Part shown: positions 43,529 to 53,586 of the stretch, piece after piece
Position numbering within the stretch: the stretch's first letter is position 1
Layout: each line of letters begins with the position of its first letter
NCBI GenBank assembly: GCA_002238965.1
Contig: MPNJ01000008.1
Span: 101,775-165,774, forward strand
Length of the DNA: 64,000 nt
Direction of reading: 5' to 3'
Source of the DNA: Nitrospinae bacterium bin107
GTDB taxonomy: Bacteria; UBA8248
Position numbers and translations under genes: made by a program
The notes under the pieces: model-generated
Seen by the model: the letters and a program-made list of their open reading frames with translations, nothing else
What the model was told of the DNA's origin: nothing
Database searches by the model: none

Positions 43529-44563
43529 TTAAACTTCCGAACAGGCCACCCAATGGCCTGGTTTCAACTCCCGCAACTCGGGAACTTCTTGCGAACAACT
43601 CTCCACGGCGATGGGACACCGGGGATGGAACACACAGCCCGGCGGCGGATTTATCGGGCTGGGCACTTCTCCCGCGACGAAACTGACATCGCGTCCCTGC
43701 TCTACCTCCGGGTCCGGCACGGGAACCGCCGAAAGCAGCGCCCTCGTATAAGGGTGCATGGGATTCTCGTACAACTCGTCGCAATCCGCCAACTCCACGA
43801 TCCGGCCCAGATACATGACCGCCACGCGGTGGCAAAGGTGGCGCACCACGCTCAGATCGTGCGCGATAAACAGATAGGTGAGATTATATTCCTCTCTCAA
43901 ATCTTCGAGCAAATTGATGATTTGCGCCTGGATGGACACGTCGAGCGCCGAGACGGGTTCATCGCAGATGATGAACTCAGGTCTCAGGCTCAAGGCCCGG
44001 GCGATTCCCACGCGCTGGCGCTGCCCGCCGCTCATCTCGTGGGGATATCTGTCCGCCATCTTGGGGTTGAGTCCACAGACGCTGAGAAGTTCGTTGATTC
44101 TCTGCTTTCTCTTGCGGGCATCTGGTTCGATGCCGTGGACGTACATAGGCTCGTCTATCATCTCTCCGATCTTCATGCGCGGATTCAGCGAACTGTAGGG
44201 GTCCTGGAAGATGACCTGGATTTTCTGCCTGTATTCGCGAAGCGCCACCTGATCGAGTTTCGTCAGATCCGCACCCTCGAAAAAGATCTCTCCTTCCGTG
44301 GGGCGTTCGAGCTGGAGGATGCACCTGCCCGTCGTCGTCTTGCCGCAGCCGCTCTCTCCCACGAGGCCGAGCGTCTCGCCGCGCCTGATGTGGAAATCTA
44401 CCCCATCCACCGCCTTCACGAGCCCGACCAGTTTGTTGAAAATGATGCCCTCGGTGATCGGGAAGTGCATCTTGAGGCCCTTGACGTCCACGAGCACGTC
44501 GCCAAGCTCACTGTTTCGGGAGTATTGAGCGTCACTTTCGAGGGCGGACGCATCAGGAATCAT
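43529..44563 (-). CDS. peptide/nickel-type ABC transporter ATP-binding protein DppF-like
   Basis: A 344-residue ABC ATPase: Walker [11 protein letters not shown]-loop [12 protein letters not shown], signature [14 protein letters not shown], Walker [15 protein letters not shown], switch His IAHDLSVV, and a C-terminal oligo_HPY domain with Cys residues ([11 protein letters not shown]) that holds an Fe-S cluster in some relatives. It starts five bases after the dppD-like stop. Confidence 0.92.
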   Translation of the reverse strand: MIPDASALESDAQYSRNSELGDVLVDVKGLKMHFPITEGIIFNKLVGLVKAVDGVDFHIRRGETLGLVGESGCGKTTTGRCILQLERPTEGEIFFEGADLTKLDQVALREYRQKIQVIFQDPYSSLNPRMKIGEMIDEPMYVHGIEPDARKRKQRINELLSVCGLNPKMADRYPHEMSGGQRQRVGIARALSLRPEFIICDEPVSALDVSIQAQIINLLEDLREEYNLTYLFIAHDLSVVRHLCHRVAVMYLGRIVELADCDELYENPMHPYTRALLSAVPVPDPEVEQGRDVSFVAGEVPSPINPPPGCVFHPRCPIAVESCSQEVPELRELKPGHWVACSEV

Positions 44564-44567
44564 TCGC

Positions 44568-45557
44568 TCATCCTTTCACCATTTCCAGGTTTTCTTTTTC
44601 CCAGCAAGCGGAGAGATGGCCATTTCCGACAGTTTCCAGCGGCGGTATCTCGCTCGCGCACTTATCCACGGCGAACTTGCACCGGGGCAGAAAAGAACAA
44701 CCCGCGCCCAGGCGTGTGAGGTCGGGCGGTTGTCCGTCGATGGGGTCGAGGCGCTTTTGTCTCGGCTGGTCGAGCCTCGGCACGGAACTCAGCAGCCCCA
44801 GGGTGTATGGATGCCTGGGTTCGCGGTAGATGTCCGCCGCTAGGCCGCGCTCGATTATCTTTCCGGCGTACATGACGTTCACGCGGTCCGCATACCGGGC
44901 CACAACGCCGAGGTTGTGTGTGATGATGATGAGCGCAACACCCATGCGCTTGGTGAGGTTTTTCATCAACTCCAGTATCTGGGCCTGGATGGTGACGTCG
45001 AGCGCCGTCGTCGGCTCATCGGCGATGATGAGCTTCGGCTCGCAGCAAAGCGCCATCGCGATCATCACCCTTTGCCGCATCCCGCCGCTCAGGTGGTGGG
45101 GGTATTGCCGGATTCGCCGCTCGGGCTCGGAGATGCCCACGAGGCGGAGATATTCGACCGCTTTTTTCTCCGCGTCGGCCCTGTCCATGCCGAGGTGGTG
45201 CTCCATCGTCTCGGTGAGCTGCAACCCGATGGTCAAGACGGGGTTCAGGGACGTCATGGGCTCCTGGAAGATCATGCCGATCTGGCGGCCGCGGATGTTA
45301 CGGATCTGGAGATCGTCGAGCTTGATCAGATCGTCACCCAGGAAGCGTATCGCTCCCCCGACGATGCGGCCGGGCGGATTCGGGATGAGACCGAGAACAG
45401 AGAGCGCGCTGACGGACTTTCCGCAGCCCGACTCGCCGACAATCGCTACCGTTTCGCCTTTTTGAACGTCATATGAGATGCCGTTGACCGCCTTGACGAC
45501 ACCGGCGGTGGTAAAGAAATGCGTTCTCAAGTCTTCGATTTCAAGAAGCGCACTCAT
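44568..45557 (-). CDS. peptide/nickel-type ABC transporter ATP-binding protein DppD-like
   Basis: A 329-residue ABC ATPase: Walker [11 protein letters not shown]-loop [12 protein letters not shown], signature [14 protein letters not shown], Walker [15 protein letters not shown], switch His ITHNLGVV, and the C-terminal HPYT.GLL...CSFLPRCK domain. GAGGATAG precedes ATG 45557. It is the first gene of the operon D-F-binding protein-B-C. Confidence 0.92.
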   Translation of the reverse strand: MSALLEIEDLRTHFFTTAGVVKAVNGISYDVQKGETVAIVGESGCGKSVSALSVLGLIPNPPGRIVGGAIRFLGDDLIKLDDLQIRNIRGRQIGMIFQEPMTSLNPVLTIGLQLTETMEHHLGMDRADAEKKAVEYLRLVGISEPERRIRQYPHHLSGGMRQRVMIAMALCCEPKLIIADEPTTALDVTIQAQILELMKNLTKRMGVALIIITHNLGVVARYADRVNVMYAGKIIERGLAADIYREPRHPYTLGLLSSVPRLDQPRQKRLDPIDGQPPDLTRLGAGCSFLPRCKFAVDKCASEIPPLETVGNGHLSACWEKENLEMVKG

Positions 45558-45741
45558 CTATCCTCAACCTTACGCAACCAGGAAGAAACAAAATCAAAAA
45601 ATGTTATTGGCTCTTTGCGAATCCAAGGTATGGAAAACACTAATCGTTGTATACCGCAAAGTCAATCGGCAATTTTCGGCGCATGAGGTGCGCCTTTTTC
45701 ATGGCCTCAATTAGAGGAAAAGCGCAGTTTTACGCAGAGTT
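45558..45741. promoter_or_regulatory. intergenic region with orphan hairpin and weak promoter candidate
   Basis: A 6-bp stem GGCGCA/TGCGCC followed by TTTTT (45678-45699) is shaped as a + strand terminator although both neighbours are on the minus strand. On the minus strand TTGACT followed 17 bases later by TAGTGT (about 45664-45636) is a weak candidate promoter for the peptide transporter operon. Confidence 0.35.
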
Positions 45742-47841
45742 TCAGGTGATGATGAGCGCATCCGCCACCAAGCATCCTCCGCTCTTCTCACGCAAAAAAA
45801 CGGGGTTCAAATCCATCTCTTCAATCTGCTCGCGGTGGGCGTATACAACTTCTCCCAGTCGCCGTATGGCCTCGGCAAGCGCTTCAGTGTCGAGCGGCCC
45901 ACGTCCTCGGTGGCTTTCGAAAATCTTTTTGCACTTGAGCTCATCCATCATCTCGTAGGCGTCATCGAGCGTAAGCGGCGCTACGCGTGCGCTCACGTCA
46001 TCGAACAATTCGATATTCACCCCGCCCAGGCCAACCGTCACCACCGGGCCGAACTGAGGGTCTCGCTTCATCCCGAGCATGAATTCGACGCCATTTCCAA
46101 CATGCTCCTGAAGCAGATAGCCTTCCAGTTCACACACCTCCCACAGGCTCGTGATTTCAGCTAGACCGCGTTCAAGATCCGCCTCATCGCCGATGTCCGT
46201 TTTCACCAGTCCCCATTCCGTCTTGTGGTGAATTTTCGAGGACACGCCCTTCAAAACGAACGGAAATCGCAAATTACGCGCCGCGCTTCGCGCCTCTTCT
46301 TCCGAGCGGCATAATCGATACGCCACCACGGGCAAGCCGAATTCACGAACGATAGCCAGAGATTGCGCTTCGTTCAGGTTTCCTGCGGCCGACATCTGTT
46401 CCCCAAGCGTGGGGGACGGCGCTTGATTTGCGGGTCTCGATGCGCTTTTTTTCTCTCTATTCAATACTTTTGTATACCGGACCAGGGCCGCCGCCGATCG
46501 GGCGCAGCCCGAGATGGACTGAAAAGAGGCGATCCCCTCACTTGCCAGGAGCCTGTGCGCATCCTCGGCATGGGGATTGAAATAAGCCAGCATGGGAACT
46601 TCAGGGCTCGTTCGCTTCAGCCGAACGATGGGCTCTACTCCCATCTCGGGCTTGAACTGCGCACTTGAGCCCACAATGGGTATCACTACGTCGAAACAGC
46701 CGTTCTTGAGAAAAGATTCCAGAAAATCAGAATACAGGTGAATATCGGCGATGGTGGTGTCGAGCGGATTCTCTATCCGCCCGAAGTCGGGGTGTTTTTT
46801 CTCCATCCGGGTTCTGGAGGCGTCATCCACATCGGCGACTTCCAAGCCCAAGGCGCCGCACTTATCGGCCATCAAGGCGCCCGCCCCGCCCGTAGTCGTA
46901 ACGACGCCCACTCTTTCTCCTTCCGGGAGCGCAGAGACGCAGAACATGTGGGCGACCTCGAAAAGCGCTTCCAGGTCGTCCACCCGCGTAACGCCCCATT
47001 TTCGGAACAGCGCCTCGTACACCCTGTCTTCACCCACCATGGCGCCCGTGTGGCTCAGGGCCGCGCTCTCTCCCTCGCGAGCTTCGCCCACTTTCAGGAC
47101 AACCAGGGGTTTCCCCTGCTGCAGGGCCTTTTCGAGCGCTTTTTTGAACTTCTCCCCGTCGCGTACACCTTCGAGATAGACCGCGATAGCGCGGGTTTGG
47201 GGGTCGTCGATCAGATAGTCGAGATAATCTGAGAGTTCCAGGTCCATCTCGTTGCCGCAGGAGATGAGATGGCTGAACCCGATGCCGCGCTGCGTTGCCC
47301 GCGAGAGCAAAGCGCCGCCGATGCTTCCGCTCTGGCAGACCACCCCGATGCTCCCCGGCAGCATCTCCTCCACATCGAGCGCTATCAGGCCCGCCAGGTG
47401 AAAGTTGTGATGAAAGTTGTGGACGCCCGCGGTATTCGGCCCGCAGACGCGGACTCCTCCATCCCGGGCGATGCGCTGAATATCAGCCTCAAGATGCGCG
47501 CCTGCCTCATCCGCCTCGGAAAACCCACCGGTGTAGATGATGGCCGCACCCACCGCCGCCTCGGCGCATTCGGCCAAAACGCCCGCCACTCGCTCTCGTC
47601 CCACGGTGATGAAAGCGACGTCCGGCGTCTCGGGAAGCGCATCGAGCCGGGGCCGGCAGCGCAGACCAGCCACTTCTTCGTATTTGGGGTTTACGGGATA
47701 GACCCTGCCCCCATAGCCGTGGCGCAGTAGATTCTTCACCACGCGGCCATTGAATTGCTCCAGATTCGCCGACGCTCCTACGATGGCGACAGATTCAGGC
47801 GAGAGCAAACGCGCAAGGCTTTCCGTGGTGCTGCGCTCCAT
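45742..47841 (-). CDS. ADP-forming acyl-CoA ligase (acetate-CoA ligase family)
   Basis: A 699-residue single-chain NDP-forming acyl-CoA synthetase: N-terminal CoA-binding domain (VAIVGASANLEQFNGRV, VYPVNPKY), central succinyl-CoA-ligase-like domain with the phospho-His in ALSHTGAMVGED, and a C-terminal ATP-grasp (FPFVLKGVSSKIHHKTEWGLV). It interconverts acyl-CoA + ADP + Pi with acid + CoA + ATP. ATG 47841 (MERSTTESLARLL) matches the usual N-terminus; the open frame to 48225 overlaps the acyl-CoA dehydrogenase gene and is a shadow. Confidence 0.88.
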   Translation of the reverse strand: MERSTTESLARLLSPESVAIVGASANLEQFNGRVVKNLLRHGYGGRVYPVNPKYEEVAGLRCRPRLDALPETPDVAFITVGRERVAGVLAECAEAAVGAAIIYTGGFSEADEAGAHLEADIQRIARDGGVRVCGPNTAGVHNFHHNFHLAGLIALDVEEMLPGSIGVVCQSGSIGGALLSRATQRGIGFSHLISCGNEMDLELSDYLDYLIDDPQTRAIAVYLEGVRDGEKFKKALEKALQQGKPLVVLKVGEAREGESAALSHTGAMVGEDRVYEALFRKWGVTRVDDLEALFEVAHMFCVSALPEGERVGVVTTTGGAGALMADKCGALGLEVADVDDASRTRMEKKHPDFGRIENPLDTTIADIHLYSDFLESFLKNGCFDVVIPIVGSSAQFKPEMGVEPIVRLKRTSPEVPMLAYFNPHAEDAHRLLASEGIASFQSISGCARSAAALVRYTKVLNREKKSASRPANQAPSPTLGEQMSAAGNLNEAQSLAIVREFGLPVVAYRLCRSEEEARSAARNLRFPFVLKGVSSKIHHKTEWGLVKTDIGDEADLERGLAEITSLWEVCELEGYLLQEHVGNGVEFMLGMKRDPQFGPVVTVGLGGVNIELFDDVSARVAPLTLDDAYEMMDELKCKKIFESHRGRGPLDTEALAEAIRRLGEVVYAHREQIEEMDLNPVFLREKSGGCLVADALIIT

Positions 47842-47879
47842 GATCAGGAGGATTCCCTGGAATTCATAGCGAGTGAAAA

Positions 47880-49031
47880 TTACGCTCTTGGCGGGCGCTG
47901 GCTGAAGGGCCGCTCGTAGATAAGGGAGGCCAGACGGTTTCTCAGCATTTCGGTGGAACCACCCGCAATGGACCATCCGCGAATCTTGCGGTAGAGGAAC
48001 TCGAGCGGCATCTCGGTGGAAAAGCCATACCCGCCGTGAAGCTGAATCGCGTCGTCCGCCACCTGGCGCGCCATCTCGTTGCAGTAAATCTTCGCGCTCG
48101 TCGTCTCCACTGCCGAGGGCAGGCCCGCACGCGCGTTCGATAGCGCTCGGTAGAGGAGCAGGCGCGCCGCTTCGAGCTTCACCCGCATATCCGCCACCAT
48201 CCACTGCACTCCCTGGAACTCGCACAAGGGGCGATCGAACTGGCGCCTCTCGCTGGTGTGGGCGACCGTCATGTCGTAAGCCGCTTGCGCCAGAGCCAGA
48301 CAGCGCGTGGCATTCCCTAACCGTTCCACGTTGAACACGGGCATGAGCACCCGAAAACCTTCCTTATCCACCAGCACGTTCTCCCTGGGGATACGGGCGT
48401 TCTCGAAATGAAGCGCGCAGTGCGCCTCCCCGCTCATGTAGTGCTCGGTCTTTCCCTTGGTGAAGCCTGGTGTTCCAGTTTCCACCACGACGGCCCCGCA
48501 ATCGCGCGTCTTGGGGCCGAAGCGGACGTAGACGACGAACAAATCCGCGTGCGGCGCGTTGGAGCTGAAGCACTTTTGGCCATTCACGAGGACGCTCTCG
48601 CCGTCATATTCCGCCGTGGTCTGTAAATCCGTGGCCGCCGATCCGGCGTCGGGCTCCGTCATGCTGATGGAGATGATTTTCTCCCCCCGGCATATCGGGG
48701 GCAGAAAACGCTCCTTCTGCTTGGCGGAACCCAGTTCGTCTATCACGCGGATGGGGCCCATGTTCCCCATCTGCACCACGTCGCCGCTGTGGGGACATAC
48801 CTGCGAGACCGCCTCCATCACCAGGCAGGCCTCGAAAATCGATTGTCCTCCTCCGTGGGGTTCGGCCACCGTCATCCCCATCATGCCGTGCTCGGCCAGC
48901 ACCTTCATGGAGCGCCGGGGGTACTCGCCCGTTCGCGCATAGGAGAAGGAATCCCCTGCGAATTCCCTTACAGCCAGCTCCCGCGCCGTCTGCTGGAGCA
49001 AGCGATCCGATTCTTCGAGTTGAAAGTCCAC
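47880..49031 (-). CDS. acyl-CoA dehydrogenase
   Basis: A 383-residue flavoprotein with FAD/substrate motif ISMTEPDAGSAATD and QLHGGYGFSTEMPLEFLYRKIRGWSIAGGSTEM near the end. The catalytic Glu position used by MCAD (YEGT) is Gly here (IAGGS), while E236 in FNVERLG matches the isovaleryl-CoA dehydrogenase-type base position. That hints at branched or long acyl-CoA, tentatively. The start is GTG 49031 with AAGGAAA upstream. It is 38 bases before the ligase gene, probably one unit. Confidence 0.9.
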   Translation of the reverse strand: MDFQLEESDRLLQQTARELAVREFAGDSFSYARTGEYPRRSMKVLAEHGMMGMTVAEPHGGGQSIFEACLVMEAVSQVCPHSGDVVQMGNMGPIRVIDELGSAKQKERFLPPICRGEKIISISMTEPDAGSAATDLQTTAEYDGESVLVNGQKCFSSNAPHADLFVVYVRFGPKTRDCGAVVVETGTPGFTKGKTEHYMSGEAHCALHFENARIPRENVLVDKEGFRVLMPVFNVERLGNATRCLALAQAAYDMTVAHTSERRQFDRPLCEFQGVQWMVADMRVKLEAARLLLYRALSNARAGLPSAVETTSAKIYCNEMARQVADDAIQLHGGYGFSTEMPLEFLYRKIRGWSIAGGSTEMLRNRLASLIYERPFSQRPPRA

Positions 49032-49189
49032 AAAATTTCCTTTTCAATGCATTCAAGCGATGCCGCCGGTAACTTCCAAAAGCGCATCGCACCCCAAGTT
49101 TTACAACACCTTCGTTTTCGAGGCGAGGCCACAAGTATACCTTTGAAGCCATGCCGCACCGCGAAGGCAACAACCCCGACGACACCGTT

Positions 49190-49217
49190 TTGCTCACCCT
49201 TCGAATTGCTCTACAAT
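49190..49217 (+). promoter_or_regulatory. promoter for the maleate-isomerase-family gene
   Basis: TTGCTC (49190-49195), a 16-base spacer and TACAAT (49212-49217). The -10 is good and the -35 moderate. Leader of about 26 bases to ATG 49250 with a GGAG element. Confidence 0.5.
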
Positions 49218-49249
49218 TCCTGAACCTGTTAGCTCCACTGGAGTCTGCG

Positions 49250-49951
49250 ATGACCGCGACAACTGACGCCCAGTTCCGCGTCGGCCTTCTCGTTCCCTCC
49301 TCGAACGCCACGATGGAGCGGGATTTCCACAAGAACCTGCCTGAGGATGTCTACGTGGCCACCTCACGCATGTTCCTGGACGAGACGACCAAACAGGCCG
49401 AAATCCGCATGCTCGAAGAATCCTTGCCCGAGGCGAACCGGATGCTCAAGACGGTGGAGCCGCAATTTTGCGTCTTCGGCTGCACGTCGGGCGGCGCACT
49501 CTTCGGACAGGCGCATGATCAACAGATAAAAGCGCAAATCGAGGAAGAAACCGGCGCAGAGACGGCCACCATTCTCTCGGCGCTCGCGCGCGAATTCGCC
49601 GACATGAACGCGAAGAAACTCGTGGTGCTCACGCCCTACGTCGATGAGCTCAACGGGCCCATACGCGCCTCGCTCGAAGAAGACGGCATGGAGGTGCTCT
49701 CGATAGACGGCATGGGGATAACGGACAACATCGAGATCGGCAACACGCGGGCGGACAAGATTCTTAAATTCGCGGACGAGAGGATTTCCTCACAAAACCT
49801 GATAAAAGCGGATTGTCTTTTCATCTCCTGCACGAACCTGCCCGCCGTCGACGCCCTGCCCGAGATTCAGGCCCGCTACCCCGACCTCCCTGTGATGACG
49901 AGCAACCTGGCCGCACTTCTGGCGGTGCGCAGAAAGTTGAACAGAGAATAG
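49250..49951 (+). CDS. maleate cis-trans isomerase/arylmalonate decarboxylase (Asp/Glu racemase) family protein
   Basis: A 233-residue protein of the Asp/Glu racemase superfamily: VGLLVPSSNATMERDF at the N-terminus as in maleate isomerase, and two candidate catalytic Cys, C78 in CVFGCTSGG and C194 in FISCTNLPA, at positions close to those of the characterised Nocardia maleate isomerase. It may isomerise or decarboxylate a dicarboxylate. ATG 49250 is chosen with GGAG upstream; the frame extends to 49151 over the promoter. Confidence 0.82.
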   Translation: MTATTDAQFRVGLLVPSSNATMERDFHKNLPEDVYVATSRMFLDETTKQAEIRMLEESLPEANRMLKTVEPQFCVFGCTSGGALFGQAHDQQIKAQIEEETGAETATILSALAREFADMNAKKLVVLTPYVDELNGPIRASLEEDGMEVLSIDGMGITDNIEIGNTRADKILKFADERISSQNLIKADCLFISCTNLPAVDALPEIQARYPDLPVMTSNLAALLAVRRKLNRE

Positions 49952-50108
49952 CTCCCACCCGGATGCGCTTCTGTCTTTCTCTCACGAGATAATCGGTGTA
50001 GGATGCGCATTCGCTGCATCGACATGACAGTATCCGTCAGGACCGCCTCGGGGCGTGTCTTCATGAGCAGGATGCGTATGAATCTCACCAAAATGGAGTG
50101 AACCCACC

Positions 50109-51485
50109 TTGGAAGCGCGCGTACTTTCTCCTTGCGGCGTCATCGGCTCGGGTTTCCCCGAAAGCTCATTCGAGCGCGGGCTGTCCATGAAACCCCACGT
50201 CATCGCCTGCGACGGGGGCTCGACGGACAACGGGCCGGCCTTTCTCGGCGCGGGAATGCCGAACTTCTCCCGCTCGGCGACAAAACGCGACTTGAAGCTC
50301 ATGCTCCAGGGGCGTGAGAGCCTGGGCGTTCCCGTCATCGTGGGTTCATGCGGCACGGGGGGCGGCGATGCGGGCCTGGAGTGGATGCGTGACATTTGCC
50401 TCGAAATCGCCCGCGAAGAAGAACTGAGCTTCAAACTCGCCCTGGTTCGCGGCGAACAGGATAAGGCGTATCTCAAGAAAAGATACAAAGAGGGCCGCAT
50501 CCTGGCGCTCGACCCGGCTCCCCCGATCGATGAGGAAATTATCGAAAACAGCACGCACATCGTGGGTATGATGGGGGATGAACCCATCGCCCGGGCACTC
50601 GATGAAGGGGCGGACGTGGTGCTGACCGGCAGGGCATCGGACACCTCGGTTTTCGCCTGCCATCCCGTACGGATGGGCGCGGACCGGGGCCTCTCCTGGC
50701 ATGCGGCCAAAATACTCGAATGCGGAGCGGCCTGCGCCGTGCACCGGGCGCGGCCGGACGGCTGTTTCGCCTGGATTCGCGACGATCATTTCGTGGTCGA
50801 GCCGCTCAACCCGCAGATGTACTGCACACCGCAGAGCGTGGCCTCGCACACCCTGTATGAAAACACCGATCCTTTTTTCATCACCGAGCCTGCGGGCGTC
50901 CTCGATACGAGCCGATCGGCCTATTCGGCGGAGAGTGAGCGCGCCGTTCGCGTGGCGGGTTCCGAGTTCCATACGGCGGAGCGTTATTCCATCAAGCTCG
51001 AGGGGGCTGAACTCGTCGGCTATCAGTCGGTGATCATCGGCGGGGTGCGCGACCCCATGATCCTCAAGCAACTCGACCCCTGGCTCGACGGCATCCGGGA
51101 GGGCTTCGAGGCGCGCGTTCAGGAAATCTTCCCCGACCGCGAAACGCCGCCCGCCTATCAACTCCACATCCGCGTGTTCGGGCGCGACGCTGTGATGGGG
51201 ACGCTCGAACCCGAGGCGGGCCGGATTCCGCACGAGGTGGGCGTTCTCTTCGAGGTGACTGCGGAGGATCAGGTGTCCGCCAACACGATGGCGTCCACGC
51301 TGGCCCATTTCGCGCTCCACTACCCCATCCCCGAGTGGGGCGGCCTCATTTCGACGCTCGCGTTTCCCTTCACGCCGGCGGAACTCGAAAAAGGCCCTGT
51401 ATACCGCTTCAACCTGAACCACGTCGTCTATCCGGATGACCCATACGAGATGTTCCCGAGCGAGATGATGGAGGTGGCGAACTGA
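50109..51485 (+). CDS. AtuA family protein (DUF1446)
   Basis: A 458-residue protein of the AtuA/DUF1446 family: ACDGGSTDNGPAFLG, VGSCGTGGGD and VVLTGRASDTS, and a later QLHIRVFGRD. AtuA is needed for acyclic terpene use in Pseudomonas, but the biochemical step is not settled and most homologues lie outside terpene clusters. The start is a TTG at 50109 with GGAG upstream. The stop overlaps the DUF4387 start by one base (TGATG), so translation is probably coupled. Confidence 0.85.
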   Translation: MEARVLSPCGVIGSGFPESSFERGLSMKPHVIACDGGSTDNGPAFLGAGMPNFSRSATKRDLKLMLQGRESLGVPVIVGSCGTGGGDAGLEWMRDICLEIAREEELSFKLALVRGEQDKAYLKKRYKEGRILALDPAPPIDEEIIENSTHIVGMMGDEPIARALDEGADVVLTGRASDTSVFACHPVRMGADRGLSWHAAKILECGAACAVHRARPDGCFAWIRDDHFVVEPLNPQMYCTPQSVASHTLYENTDPFFITEPAGVLDTSRSAYSAESERAVRVAGSEFHTAERYSIKLEGAELVGYQSVIIGGVRDPMILKQLDPWLDGIREGFEARVQEIFPDRETPPAYQLHIRVFGRDAVMGTLEPEAGRIPHEVGVLFEVTAEDQVSANTMASTLAHFALHYPIPEWGGLISTLAFPFTPAELEKGPVYRFNLNHVVYPDDPYEMFPSEMMEVAN

Positions 51486-51799
51486 TGGCCACGCTCGGCG
51501 AACTCGCAAAACTGATTCGCTCGAAAAACGCTGGGCCCTTCAACCTCACGTTCGACGTAATGTTCGACGAGGAGGAAACCTACCGGCGAGTAGTGGAATC
51601 GAACGTCCTCACCAAGGAGGTGTTCTGCCGCCTGTACAATCTGGCGGAGGATAAGGTGCTGCTCGTCCACCACGACGACGCGCGCGCGATCAAGATATCC
51701 ATCCCCCGCCCCGTGTTCTCCTGCGACCTCGAAGACGCCGACTGCTACGGCGGCCAGCAGTTCGGTCCCCTCGTCGGCATCGAAGTCCCGGACCCGTAA
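51485..51799 (+). CDS. DUF4387 protein
   Basis: A 104-residue protein matching DUF4387: LGELAKLIRSKNAGPFNLTFDVMF and an FSCDLEDADCYGGQQFGPL ending. DUF4387 genes habitually follow AtuA genes, and in some organisms the two are fused, so it is probably a subunit of the same enzyme. The function is unknown. Confidence 0.88.
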   Translation: MATLGELAKLIRSKNAGPFNLTFDVMFDEEETYRRVVESNVLTKEVFCRLYNLAEDKVLLVHHDDARAIKISIPRPVFSCDLEDADCYGGQQFGPLVGIEVPDP

Positions 51800-51819
51800 G
51801 AAAAAACTGGAGAAGATAA

Positions 51820-52428
51820 ATGGCGATTCAGACGAACGCAGACGAGATACGAGCTCTTTTCCCGGAACTCAATCAAATCCAGGACCCCGAACTGCGTGAC
51901 GGTGTGGTCGACATCTGGCTCGATCTGGCACGGGAGACAGCCTGGGAGCGCTTCGAGGACATTCCCAAGAACCTGAAAGACGAAAAACACATGACGCTCA
52001 TCGGCCACGTTCAGGGCGTTACAAGCATCGCAGTCGCCATGGCAGATCTCGTCAAAAAACTCCACGGGGTCGAAATCGATCGCGATCTGCTCATCGCCTC
52101 CTGCGTCCTCCACGACATCTCGAAACCGCTCGAATCCGAGTCCAACCCCGGCGGGCCTCCCACGGGCAGCAGCTTGCCGCCCGCGAAAATCACCGAGTTC
52201 GGCGCGAAAATCCAGCACGGTGTCTACGTGGCGCACAAAATCTGGGAGAAAGGACTTCCCAAGGCTCTGGAACTCGCCCACCTCGTCATCACCCACACGC
52301 GCGCGAGCAATACACGCTCCAAGAGCTATGAGGCCGCGCTTCTCTTCTACGCCGACTGGGTGGATTCGGACGCAGGCATCGTCCTGGGCGGGGGAACGCC
52401 CCTCGCCTCGAAATGGGTGGAGGAATAG
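51820..52428 (+). CDS. HD-domain phosphohydrolase-like protein
   Basis: A 202-residue protein with the HD fold: His63, H98-D99 (VLHDISKP), His133, His159 and D179 are likely metal ligands. Substrates of HD enzymes vary (nucleotides, ppGpp-like, small phosphates). It lies 20 bases after DUF4387 on the same strand, so it belongs to the AtuA unit. The loop after HD (ESESNPGGPPTGSSLPP) is Gly/Pro-rich. Confidence 0.8.
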   Translation: MAIQTNADEIRALFPELNQIQDPELRDGVVDIWLDLARETAWERFEDIPKNLKDEKHMTLIGHVQGVTSIAVAMADLVKKLHGVEIDRDLLIASCVLHDISKPLESESNPGGPPTGSSLPPAKITEFGAKIQHGVYVAHKIWEKGLPKALELAHLVITHTRASNTRSKSYEAALLFYADWVDSDAGIVLGGGTPLASKWVEE

Positions 52429-52461
52429 GGGTGGTCGCGCCCGCGCGGCGCGTATTCTTCT

Positions 52462-53364
52462 TCATTTTCCCCACGCTATCGCGAAAGCACCTATAACGGA
52501 CAAGACGCCGCCTATCACGATGCGCAGCGTAACACTCTCCTGTTTTTTCAGGAAAAACCAGGAGAAGACGATGACCCACAAGACGGAGAGGCGGTTGATG
52601 GGTATTACCTGCACCACTTCCCCCTCCCTGAACGCCGTCCAGAAGCAGAGGGCGGCTATTATATTCGCGACGACTCCGCAGGCTATAGTCACCATTCCTC
52701 TGAGGCTCCAGCCCTTCATCCCTCCTTCTTCCTTCGTGAACGGCATGGCGAGAAGGAGCAGGACCGATGCAGTGGTGGTGGAAATCGCAATCCCCAAAGA
52801 TTCAGAAGGTATGAGGAGGAGGGCGTATTTTCTGAAAACAAACGTAAGGGAAAACAGGAAAGAGGCAATTACGGGAACGAGAAAGTAAAGGAGTGAAACA
52901 TCCTTCTCACTCGATTCCCTATTGGAGGACACTCTCTTATAGACGAGAAGAATGGCCCCGATCATGATCGCCAGCGTACCGACGGCTACGCCCGCCGAGA
53001 ACCGCTCACCCAGTATGAACACCCCCATGAGCGCCGACCACACGAGGACCGACTGCACCATAATCTGCGTCCGCGCCAGGCCGATCAGGCGCATCGATCC
53101 GAAAATCATGTACCGCCCGACCGAACTCCCGAACAGGCCGATGAGCATGTACCACATGACGCCCTTCAAGTGCCATGTAACGCTCTCGTCCCATACCAGG
53201 TAAAGCACGGTCGCCATCATCGCGGAGAGGACGTTCATCGCGATGGCCGCAATCCCCGGTCCGATATGGATCAGCGCTTTTCGATAGAAAACCTGGGAGA
53301 TGGCGACGAAAAACGCCGCGATGAACGAAAGGAGGTTCGGGTCTAAGGATTTGAGCAAAATCAC
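52462..53364 (-). CDS. EamA/DMT-family transporter
   Basis: A 300-residue inner-membrane protein with ten hydrophobic helices in two EamA repeats; the Glu-rich KRVSSNRESSEKD segment is the cytoplasmic linker between halves. It probably exports a metabolite. The start is a GTG at 53364. It converges with the HD gene (34-base gap). Confidence 0.82.
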   Translation of the reverse strand: MILLKSLDPNLLSFIAAFFVAISQVFYRKALIHIGPGIAAIAMNVLSAMMATVLYLVWDESVTWHLKGVMWYMLIGLFGSSVGRYMIFGSMRLIGLARTQIMVQSVLVWSALMGVFILGERFSAGVAVGTLAIMIGAILLVYKRVSSNRESSEKDVSLLYFLVPVIASFLFSLTFVFRKYALLLIPSESLGIAISTTTASVLLLLAMPFTKEEGGMKGWSLRGMVTIACGVVANIIAALCFWTAFREGEVVQVIPINRLSVLWVIVFSWFFLKKQESVTLRIVIGGVLSVIGAFAIAWGK

Positions 53365-53586
53365 CCCACAAAAGGAAGGTGCGAGCAGCGCTACGCGATT
53401 CGGCAGCCGGGGGCGAGTATCAATTCCACACTCTCCCTCGCGCGGCTCCCGAAAACCAGAGAATTACCCGGGATTTGCGTCCGACTGATCCTGGTGCAGG
53501 CGCACGAAAACGCATCCGGCGTAAAAAGCCTAGTGATTTGGGAACGTCACCCGGACGGCTGTGCGCTCAATAATTCTCAACAACGC

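Noticed and set aside
47842..48225. N-terminal extension of the ADP-forming ligase frame
   Set aside because: It lies over the acyl-CoA dehydrogenase gene and the family N-terminus begins at 47841.
50346..51509. 387-codon minus-strand frame
   Set aside because: Antisense shadow of the AtuA gene.
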